DNA of 22,802 nucleotides, from assembly GCA_014379275.1 (NCBI GenBank), contig JACMMA010000672.1, positions 1-22,802 of the forward strand, given 5' to 3'. The stretch is from Armatimonadota bacterium. Its GTDB lineage: Bacteria; Armatimonadota; Armatimonadia; Armatimonadales; Armatimonadaceae. The notes under the pieces are model-generated. The model worked only from the letters and a program-made list of their open reading frames with translations, was not told the origin of the DNA and did no database searches. The translations under genes and the position numbers were made by a program. Below are positions 7,797 through 14,581 of the stretch, one piece after another. The first letter of the stretch is position 1. The number at the start of each line of letters is the position of its first letter.

Positions 7797-7802
7797 ACTA
7801 AC
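7783..7802. promoter_or_regulatory. putative MarR operator overlapping the -10 box
   Basis: Three half-sites alternate in orientation: CTAAC (7783-7787), GTTAG (7789-7793) and CTAAC (7798-7802). They form two overlapping inverted repeats with 1-nt and 4-nt centres. The second, GTTAG-AATA-CTAAC, covers the -10 box and predicted start point. Bound protein would block RNA polymerase, the usual autoregulation of MarR proteins. Confidence 0.6.
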
Positions 7803-7806
7803 CATA

Positions 7807-8310
7807 ATGCCGGATGATCTTTCCACCGCGCCCTGGATCTGTCTTGCGGTGATGCGACTGGGGTCGCGTATGGCTGCACGTTTCGATGAGGAGTTCCGGG
7901 CGCAGGGGATCACCCAGGCGCAGTTCCGCCTGTTGATTGCGGTGTATTCGGAAGGCGGAACGACGGGGATCGCGCCGAGCGTCCTCGCCGACCATCTGAT
8001 GATCGAACGGGCGACGGTCTCGGTGCTCGCGACCCGGCTGATCGAGCAGGCACTTCTCGCCCGTAGCCCCGGCGAGAACCGCCGGACACATCGTCTGACA
8101 CTGACGCCTGCCGGTAGGCAACTTCTGGGTCGGGTGGGACCTCACGCGGTCACACTATCGCACGAAACACTGGCGGGGATGACGCCCGATGATCTGCAAC
8201 GGATGCGGGCGATTTTAGAAGGGTTAGAGGCGCAAATCCGGGTCGTGACGGGGCAACCGTCCGCCGACATCAATGCGCATCGGGAAGGAAAACAGCATGA
8301 TAAAAATTGA
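7807..8310 (+). CDS. MarR-family transcriptional regulator
   Basis: This encodes 167 residues with the compact MarR winged helix-turn-helix. After an N-terminal dimerisation helix come QGITQAQFRLLIAVYSEGG, a recognition region VLADHLMIERATVSVLATRLIEQ, and the wing LLARSPGENRRTHRLTLTPAG, then a C-terminal helix. The Asp/Arg wing signature is replaced by GENRRTHRL, within family variation. An in-frame TTG at 7768 would lie in the promoter's -35 box, so ATG 7807 is the start. The stop codon overlaps the start of the M1-like peptidase gene by 14 nt, implying translational coupling. It probably represses itself and the downstream peptidase genes until a ligand is bound. Confidence 0.9.
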   Translation: MPDDLSTAPWICLAVMRLGSRMAARFDEEFRAQGITQAQFRLLIAVYSEGGTTGIAPSVLADHLMIERATVSVLATRLIEQALLARSPGENRRTHRLTLTPAGRQLLGRVGPHAVTLSHETLAGMTPDDLQRMRAILEGLEAQIRVVTGQPSADINAHREGKQHDKN

Positions 8311-9595
8311 GATGAAATCGTTTGTGCTATTTTTATTAGTATCGCTATCATTGCTATCGATTGGCATGCCCGCGCTCGGATCGGGGGTAAATATTGCCAT
8401 GCGGTCGTATGTCGGGGATGTGCGGATGGACGTAAAGACAAAAAGCATCCATGTGACGATGGATCTAACGCTCGACTCCACGGACGTTGCAGTGGACAGC
8501 GTGACCTATCTCCTGAACAAGAACGCCGAAATCAAAGAACTGCGCTGGGACGGTGACACAGCGCAATATTCCTTCGACACGACGGGCACCTCGCCGAACC
8601 GTTACCTGCCTGACGCCCGGATGCTGACGATCAAAACGCCGGGGATGCGGAAGGGGACACACCGGCTTCGGCTGAAATACAACTGCCGCCTCGACGATCT
8701 GAAGCACCGGGGGTGCCTCTTCGAGGAGAACTGGATCGAACTCAACGGCTACAGCACGTGGTTCCCTATCAACTACGACTACGGCAAGTTTTCCTGCGAC
8801 GTGAAGATCGGTCTGGATAAACGCTACCGGATGTCCGGTTCAGGCAGTGTGTCGGGCGACGGCAACGGCGCGTGGCGACTGATGCGGACCACCGGGGATA
8901 CGGAGATCGTGCTGGTCGCCTCCCCCGAGTTGCATACGCGGCGGTACGAAAAAGACGGGCGGACGATCCGCATAGATAGCATCCGGATGACCGACGCCCA
9001 GGCGGAAGCGATGCTCGTCGCCTGCCGCGAAACGTTCGACCGCTACGAAAAATGGTTCGGCGGGACAGAAGGGAAGTCGCTGACGTTAACCCTGAACCCC
9101 ACCCGCAACGTGACTTCCTATGCCCGCAAGGGGTTTATCTCCCTGCAAACCGAGGGGCGGGCGGAGAACGAACTGTACCAGACCATCGGACACGAGATCG
9201 GGCACTTCTGGTGGGGCAATGCTGTCTCGAACGACACCTGGGAGGACTGGCTCAACGAATCGTTCGCCGAGTATGCCGCGCTTCTGAACGACCGCGAAAC
9301 ATACGGCGACGAACCGTTCCAAATGACCATCGGTAAGTACCGCAAGGTCGCGGCACCCCTGCCACCACTCTGGGAGATCGATCGCGGCGGGGATGAGGGC
9401 GGTATCACGCTCTACCGCAAAGGACCGGTCATTCTGTATGATCTCGACCAGAAACTGGGGCATGAGCCGTTCCTGCGCCTGATGAAAGAGATCGCGACGC
9501 GCAAAGTCGCCCGCACCGCCGATCTGCTGACGCTGATAGAAACCCAGACCTCCGCCGAAACACGCCGCTGGCTGGAAGACGCTTTAAAAAAATAG
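8297..9595 (+). CDS. secreted M1-like (gluzincin) metallopeptidase
   Basis: This 432-residue protein has a signal peptide (hydrophobic core about 9-25, ending near PALGS). An N-terminal beta domain of about 200 residues is followed by a thermolysin-like domain. The zinc site is HEIGH (299-303), and Glu321 in WLNES is the third ligand. LYRKGPVILYDL carries the likely catalytic Tyr. The spacing between HExxH and Glu is 17 residues rather than the 18 usual in classic M1 enzymes, and no GxMEN motif is obvious, so it is a divergent branch. It probably trims peptides outside the cytoplasm. ATG 8297 has GGGAAGG upstream and overlaps the MarR stop. The next protease gene starts 16 nt downstream. Confidence 0.88.
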   Translation: MIKIEMKSFVLFLLVSLSLLSIGMPALGSGVNIAMRSYVGDVRMDVKTKSIHVTMDLTLDSTDVAVDSVTYLLNKNAEIKELRWDGDTAQYSFDTTGTSPNRYLPDARMLTIKTPGMRKGTHRLRLKYNCRLDDLKHRGCLFEENWIELNGYSTWFPINYDYGKFSCDVKIGLDKRYRMSGSGSVSGDGNGAWRLMRTTGDTEIVLVASPELHTRRYEKDGRTIRIDSIRMTDAQAEAMLVACRETFDRYEKWFGGTEGKSLTLTLNPTRNVTSYARKGFISLQTEGRAENELYQTIGHEIGHFWWGNAVSNDTWEDWLNESFAEYAALLNDRETYGDEPFQMTIGKYRKVAAPLPPLWEIDRGGDEGGITLYRKGPVILYDLDQKLGHEPFLRLMKEIATRKVARTADLLTLIETQTSAETRRWLEDALKK

Positions 9596-9611
9596 AGGGA
9601 GAAGAGGCAAC

Positions 9612-10561
9612 GTGAGAAGTTTTATGATCGTGATCATTGCCGGGATACTGTCCCTCTTTTCCGTGGTAGCGGCGCGGGCACAGGAAACGCCCAAGTCGAA
9701 CCGCGATCCGCAAAAGGCGCGACTGATTACGTCCGATGTGACGAATTTCTGGCGGGCGTATGACCTCGCCGGGAAAGTCGCGACGAAGGACGAGAAGATC
9801 GCCGCGTATCAGCGTGAGTATTTCGATAAGGGGAGCGTCGGTCTGAGAGATTTCACCCGCCTGCGCATCGAGAGTTCGAAACGACTGGTCGAGACTATCG
9901 AAGCGATGCCGGGCTACTACGCTTCAATACGCCCGAATATGGAGCGTATCGCCGCACAGCAGGCGCAGGTACGGGCGGGAACGACACGTTTAAAGGGGAT
10001 CTACCCGGACGCCGAATTCCCCGACGTGTATGTCCTGATCGGGGTCACGAACTCCGCCGGGACCGCGTCCGAAAACGGATTGCTGATCGGGGGCGAGATG
10101 TTCGGCAGAAACCCCGCGATGCCGGACGCCGAACTGAGTCCGTTCCTGCGTCGCGTCCTGCGCCGGGTGGAAGAGTTACCGGTACTCGTCGCACATGAAC
10201 TGATCCATTTCCAACAAAAGAATCGTAGCACCGAGAAGACCCTGCTCCACGGCGCGATTATCGAGGGCGGCGCGGACTTCGTCGCCAAACTGACGTGTGG
10301 GAAGAACAGCAACAACTCTGGACCGAGTTCGCTCGGGAGATGAATGGCAAGGATATTTCCAACTGGTTTTATCAGGGGGACCGCGCCAAAGACCGCCCCG
10401 CCGACCTCGGTTACTACATCGGCTACAAGATCTGCGAGGCATATTACGAGCGAGCGAAAGACAAAAACGCCGCCGTCCGCGCCATGCTGGAGACGACGGA
10501 TGTCGCGGCGTTTCTGAAGGCGAGCGGTTACGCGGAGAAGTTCCCGCCGCGCACCGACTGA
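9612..10561 (+). pseudogene. DUF2268-like predicted secreted Zn-protease, frameshifted
   Basis: The first frame (9612-10343) encodes a signal peptide (to about ARAQ, residue 24) and a DUF2268-like domain with the metal-binding HELIH at 195-199 and EGGADF at 218-223. After AKLTCGKN it turns to nonsense and stops at 10343. The family's C-terminal part (WTEFAREMNG, NWFYQGD, RPADLGYYIGYKICEAYY, SGYAEKF) continues in the -1 frame from about 10292 to the TGA at 10559-10561. Relatives that I recall have a longer insert at the junction, so a small deletion of about 10-15 codons with frame loss is likely. GTG 9612 has GAAGAGG upstream. It is in operon with the M1-like gene. Sequencing error or real decay cannot be distinguished here. 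Confidence 0.75.
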
Positions 10562-10675
10562 AGAGATCGACGGCGTGACAGCCAGCAACTTCGGCTTCGC
10601 GCCGTTCGACGCCGTGCGACACGACCCCGGAGCCATCATATTCGGTGAAATATACCCGATGCCAGGAGAAAAGAA

Positions 10676-11143
10676 ATGACGCCCGAAATAACGAAAGACG
10701 AGTTCGTTCCTTACGCGGAGACGCTACGCGCGACAGTGACGCGGACCGCGATGATCGCCGTTTTCCTCGCGACCTTCTCGGTCGTGCGGCGCGGCGACCT
10801 GACTCCATTCCCGCTGGGGTTGTGGGCGGTGCTGGTCGTCTGCATACTCTGGTTCTCGTTTTGCGGGCACTGGGTCGAGATATTCTTCCTGAACTACCTG
10901 CGCCCGCGCCTTCCCCGCAACCGCCAGGTGCAGGTCATCGCCCGGTTCGGCGTCTGGTTCCTCGGCGGGGTGGTATTGATGGCAGGTATGCGGGCGACCT
11001 GGGAGCTATTGATGGCAAGTACCGCGCCGTGGGGAGCACCGTGGTGGCAGGGCGGCGTGTCGTTCGTCGTCGTCGAACTGATCGCACACGCCGTTCTGTT
11101 ACAATCGCGCGGACTACCCAGTTTCTACAATGGAAAGGGTTAA
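10676..11143 (+). CDS. hypothetical integral membrane protein
   Basis: This 155-residue protein has about four transmembrane segments (residues about 22-42, 46-66, 88-108 and 124-143), with a basic loop LRPRLPRNRQ in the middle. This suggests a small polytopic inner-membrane protein. I do not recognise the family. AGGAG sits 7-8 nt before ATG 10676. It lies between the frameshifted protease and the S41 peptidase on the same strand, and the S41 start follows its stop by 4 nt. It is therefore almost certainly co-transcribed with the S41 peptidase and may serve as its membrane partner, though that is only inferred from position. The 114 nt before it hold no clear promoter. Confidence 0.75.
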   Translation: MTPEITKDEFVPYAETLRATVTRTAMIAVFLATFSVVRRGDLTPFPLGLWAVLVVCILWFSFCGHWVEIFFLNYLRPRLPRNRQVQVIARFGVWFLGGVVLMAGMRATWELLMASTAPWGAPWWQGGVSFVVVELIAHAVLLQSRGLPSFYNGKG

Positions 11144-11147
11144 ATCG

Positions 11148-12563
11148 ATGCGAATTATTTGCTTGGTTGTTGCAGCGTTATTGATGTTGTCAGGGTCCGC
11201 CATGGGGCAATCGCATGATGAGAAACTGCTGACACCGGAGCAAGGTCGGGCAGACATCGCGTTCGCGTTCCAGACGTTGCGCGATGTTCACCCGAACCTG
11301 TACGCGTGGATACCGGAGGGAACCATCGCACGCGAGCGGGTGGCACTGGAAAAATCGCTGACCGCACCGTTGACCAGAAAGGAGTTCTGGCTGCGGTTCA
11401 CGCCACTCATCGCGCGACTGCGTGACGGTCATACGTGGTTGCCAGTACCCGTCAGTATATGGGGGGAGTACCGCGACACCGGGGCGAACTTATTTCCGCT
11501 TGACACACGCATCAACGGGGAGAAGATGTTCGTCAAGGCAGACTACGGCGAGGCAACTCAACTCGCCCCAGGCACTGAAATCGTTGCGATCAACGGTATT
11601 CCAGTGAGAACGATCCTTGATCACCTGATGCCCTACGCCAATGCGGAACTCCTTCCCGCGCGTTGGAACCAGATAGCCAACTCCCTGCGGTCATCGCTGT
11701 ACCTTAACCTTGGTATCTCCGCCCCGTTCATCGTCACATACGCGCCCCCCGGAGGTAAGCCAGTAGTAATCCAGCAACCGGGTGTCTCGTGGAAAACAAT
11801 CGTCGCAAAGCGCGAGTCGACGCAGAAGGCGGCGGGTGGCGAGACATACTACCGATATCGTTTGTTGCGGGAGGACAATATCGGACTTATCGAGTATGAC
11901 CGGTGTACGGATTTACCGAAGTTCGAGACATTCCTGAAAGAGACGTTCTCACAAATACAGAAAGACAAGCCCCGTGCGCTGATCATCGATGTGCGAGGAA
12001 ACCCCGGCGGGCGTGGCGGTTTGAACGAAGCCTTGTGTGAATACATCACCGACAAGCCGTACCGGGTCTTCGGCAGAGGCGATTTGAAGGTCAGCGGTAG
12101 CGTGAAGCGGTTGCTCGGACGCGAAGCGTATGTCGAACGGCTTGGTGAAGAGGCATGGAAAGCACCGGACGGGTCCCTCATTAGCGACATCATCGATTTC
12201 GCGAAGCCGGAACCCAACCCCCTCCGTTTTTCGGGGAAGGTCTACTGCCTTGCGGGGGCGGGGACATTCTCTAACGGCATGGCGTTCGCATCTGTCATCA
12301 AAGATTGCCAGTTAGGTATCCTCGTCGGCGAGGAAACGGGCGGCGTCGGTTCTGCTTATGGCGACTACATCACATTCCGGCTACCTCACAGCGGTTTTGA
12401 CCTGAACATTTCCTTGAAGCATATCTTCCGCCCCAGCGGCATAGACGACGGGCGCGGTATTCTTCCCGATCACGAAATCAGGCAGACAATAGAAGATACA
12501 GGGGCAGGTCGCGATACCGTACTCGATTTCGCCCGGCGGTTAGTCACATCAGGCAGTCAGTAA
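11148..12563 (+). CDS. secreted S41-family serine peptidase (C-terminal processing protease-like)
   Basis: This 471-residue protein has a signal peptide (hydrophobic 3-17, ending SAMGQ). An N-terminal helical region (LRDVHPNLYAW, LIARLRDGHTWL) leads to a PDZ-like segment with APGTEIVAINGIPV, then the tail-specific protease fold: RALIIDVRGNPGG, and GAGTFSNGMAFA with the predicted nucleophile Ser375, followed by LVGEETGG. These are standard S41 motifs, and length is normal for secreted members. It should cleave unfolded or C-terminal tails outside the cytoplasm. Start 11148 has AAAGGG 9 nt upstream; ATG 11130 lies inside the preceding gene and would prepend six residues. A structured repeat begins 27 nt after the stop. 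Confidence 0.9.
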   Translation: MRIICLVVAALLMLSGSAMGQSHDEKLLTPEQGRADIAFAFQTLRDVHPNLYAWIPEGTIARERVALEKSLTAPLTRKEFWLRFTPLIARLRDGHTWLPVPVSIWGEYRDTGANLFPLDTRINGEKMFVKADYGEATQLAPGTEIVAINGIPVRTILDHLMPYANAELLPARWNQIANSLRSSLYLNLGISAPFIVTYAPPGGKPVVIQQPGVSWKTIVAKRESTQKAAGGETYYRYRLLREDNIGLIEYDRCTDLPKFETFLKETFSQIQKDKPRALIIDVRGNPGGRGGLNEALCEYITDKPYRVFGRGDLKVSGSVKRLLGREAYVERLGEEAWKAPDGSLISDIIDFAKPEPNPLRFSGKVYCLAGAGTFSNGMAFASVIKDCQLGILVGEETGGVGSAYGDYITFRLPHSGFDLNISLKHIFRPSGIDDGRGILPDHEIRQTIEDTGAGRDTVLDFARRLVTSGSQ

Positions 12564-12590
12564 GTGACCCTTGGAGACAGGGATGTTCCG

Positions 12591-12690
12591 CTTCTTTTTC
12601 TGTCCTGCCCGGACGGGGCAACCTCACGTTGCATCGGTGGACCTGCGGTGCTGTGTCAGGTTGCCCCCGTCCGGGCAGGACGAAAAGAAG
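12591..12690. repeat. REP-like repeat pair (one full and one truncated inverted copy)
   Basis: The left copy (12591-12651) carries GTCC-TGCCC-GGAC, GCAAC-CTCAC-GTTGC and the ACCTGCGGTGC tail. The right arm (12657-12690) is the inverted first half only. The arms 12602-12624 and 12658-12681 pair over 23 bp with a single bulged G, and the flanking T-rich and A-rich tracts prolong the stem. It fills the gap between two convergent genes and may stop transcription from both sides, although no terminal U-tract exists on either strand. Confidence 0.75.
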
Positions 12691-12698
12691 AAGCACCG

Positions 12699-13610
12699 TC
12701 AGGACTTGCTGACGAACGGATGCTCCGCGTGTTTTCGGAAACCGGTCAGCGTCAGCGAGTTGTCGGCGCGAACGTTGAGTACAGAGTAGCCACTGTTTTG
12801 CGGTCCGCTCCCCTCGATCATCGCCGCCATCGTCAGATACGGGATCTCGTTGATCATTTGCAGCTCGTTTTTGTGGCTGTGCCCCTGGAAGACCGCCAGC
12901 ACCTTGCCGGACTTTTCCAGGATCGTCCGCACCGCCGGGGCACTATGAATCAGGTAATCCACGTTTTCTGGAGCGTCGAGCCGCTGATGGACGAACACGA
13001 GCACCTGCCCTTTCGCCGATTGCAGATCCTTTTCCAGCCACTCACGCTCCGGTGCCGGGATATCCGTATCCGTCCACTTGAATCCGCCGGGAGCGTAGGC
13101 GACGCCGTCGGCGCGGAAGCAGGCGTCGAGAATCACACAATGGACTCCCCCCTTATCGAACGAATACCAGGAGCGCGGTTGTTCACATCCCGTCAGAAAC
13201 TGCTCCTTGGTCAGCCCGGAAACACAGTGGTTCCCGAGCACGAAATGACGCGGGGCGTTCAGTTTCCCGAACTCGCCGGTGATCGTGCGCAGGAAGCCGG
13301 TTTCTTTTGCAACATTCGGGGGGGTCGGGGTGTCGATCAGGTCGCCCAGCGCGACCGCGACATCCACCTTTTCCCGGTTAAGGCGGCTCACTGCTTCACG
13401 CATCTTGCCCAGGGACTCGCGATAGTAGCGTGTCCCCTTCGTGTCGGCGTCGGCGTAGTGCACGTCGGTAATTAAAGCGACTTTCAAAACCGGCTCGGCG
13501 GCGAGGGCGGACCTGGCGTCGCTACCGGCGGCGAGCAGTAGCAACGTCCCGCCGCCCAGGAAAAGAGCCTGGCGGCGGGTTATGGGTTGGGGTTGTGTGT
13601 TTACGGGCAT
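12699..13610 (-). CDS. Tat-type exported calcineurin-like metallophosphoesterase
   Basis: This is a 303-residue protein. The N-terminus has a twin-arginine motif (TRRQALFLGGG, Arg12-Arg13) and a hydrophobic run ending ALAA, so it is probably exported folded with its metals. All five metallophosphoesterase blocks are present: ITDVHY (Asp49, His51), GDLID (Asp90), GNHC (Asn127, His128), VFVHQ (His208) and GHSHKN (His244, His246). Overall it resembles the CpdA/purple-phosphatase-like group acting on phosphodiesters or phosphomonoesters; the substrate is open. Its ATG overlaps the stop codon of the prepilin-like gene (CAATGCCCGTAA), so translation is likely coupled. Its stop lies 8 nt from the repeat element that separates it from the convergent S41 gene. 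Confidence 0.9.
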   Translation of the reverse strand: MPVNTQPQPITRRQALFLGGGTLLLLAAGSDARSALAAEPVLKVALITDVHYADADTKGTRYYRESLGKMREAVSRLNREKVDVAVALGDLIDTPTPPNVAKETGFLRTITGEFGKLNAPRHFVLGNHCVSGLTKEQFLTGCEQPRSWYSFDKGGVHCVILDACFRADGVAYAPGGFKWTDTDIPAPEREWLEKDLQSAKGQVLVFVHQRLDAPENVDYLIHSAPAVRTILEKSGKVLAVFQGHSHKNELQMINEIPYLTMAAMIEGSGPQNSGYSVLNVRADNSLTLTGFRKHAEHPFVSKS

Positions 13611-14404
13611 TGGCTTTTACTCGTGATCGGGGCACCGCCCCAGGTTTCCGGCGAAATCCAGTAGTTGAAGAACACCGAAAAATCGGTGCAGGGCGCGGGA
13701 ATATTCTTGATCAGCGATTCGACCTTGGCGGATTTGGCGTGCCCATCCAGGTAGACGACGTTCGCGAATCCGTTGTGCCGCCGCCCGGCGTACTCGATAT
13801 GTTTCTTCAGTCGGGTCGGGGAGTTACGCCCCCACGCCCCGATCCCGGATTCCGCCGCGTCCATCAGCATCATGCACTCCGCCGGTCGTTCCACCGTCGC
13901 CAGGGCGTTGGGGTGGTAGCGCGGCGTCAGACCGTCATAGTTCCAGGCAATATTTTCCAGCGCGTAGCCCATTTGCCGGATAGTCAGCGTGTTCGCCGCG
14001 TTGATCTCTTTCGGGACATTGTCCTCGCCGGTTCAGCTCGGGCAGAAATAGATCTGCGTGTTCTTGGTGTAGGGCAGGAGTAGCGCGGTACAGAAGCGAA
14101 TTTCCAGCCAATCCCCGGTCTGCTTCTTTCCGTAAATGTCGGTGACAAAAATATTGGGGTCGTTGATGCCGGTGCCGGGACCGACCGCCGGAAACTGCTC
14201 GTCGTAATCCTGAACATACATCAGGAAACCGAGGCCACTCTGCTTCTGATTGGACAGGCAACTGGTCTGCCGCGCTTTTTCGCGGGCTTGCGCGAAGACA
14301 GGAAAAAGAATCGCGGCCAGAATCGCGATTATAGCGATAACAACGAGAAGTTCGATGAGTGTAAACGCTTTTGTCGGGGCGTTTCGCTTTGGAGAAAAAT
14401 TCAT
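13601..14404 (-). pseudogene. prepilin-like DUF1559 (H-X9-DG) protein interrupted by an in-frame TGA
   Basis: The N-terminus is a type IV prepilin/pseudopilin signal: basic residues, then KAFTLIELLVVIAIIAIL (Glu at +5) and AILFPVFAQAREKARQ. Residues such as FLMYVQDYDEQFP follow. Reading stops at TGA 14035-14033, right after IYFCPS, but the same frame continues without loss for 143 codons. It runs through TGEDNVPKEINAANT, NIAWNYDGLTPRYHPNAL and RHNGFANVVYLDGHAKS (the H-x9-DG-type motif) to TAA 13601. The joined product of about 266 residues is a normal length. One substitution or base error could explain it. GGAG 6 nt before ATG 14404 is a good ribosome-binding site. Members are surface or secretion pseudopilin-like proteins, very numerous in Armatimonadota and Planctomycetes. 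Confidence 0.85.
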
Positions 14405-14581
14405 CTTCGGCTCCTTCTATGCGAACAGGATTTCCAGACATGCCCGGTCAAGACCGGATGATCAAGATGATACTGCGGCATTGTTAAGCGGATGTGAAGA
14501 TTGTGTTAACCCTATATTAAATATTGGTTAACCGGTGCATATGTATAGACTTATTTTTCGTGCTTTGGGGATGAGAGACGG
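14405..14581. other. intergenic region upstream of the prepilin-like gene
   Basis: This 177-nt spacer is notably AT-rich from 14481 to 14560 compared with its surroundings. It contains two TTAAC motifs and the palindrome GGTTAACC (14526-14533). Several TATA-like hexamers occur on the minus strand, so it probably holds the prepilin promoter, but I cannot pick a single -35/-10 pair. It also receives the 3' end of the HEAT-like gene. Confidence 0.4.

Noticed and set aside
7768..7806. Longer MarR start at TTG 7768
   Set aside because: The TTG is part of the TTGACA -35 box, so it cannot be in the transcript from this promoter.
12591..12690. Canonical rho-independent terminator
   Set aside because: The stem is strong, but T-rich sequence precedes and A-rich sequence follows it on both strands; no U-tract follows the stem.
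12564..13475. A 303-codon plus-strand frame opposite the metallophosphoesterase
   Set aside because: It is the mirror of a gene with complete catalytic motifs and shows no domain of its own. High GC leaves such antisense frames open.
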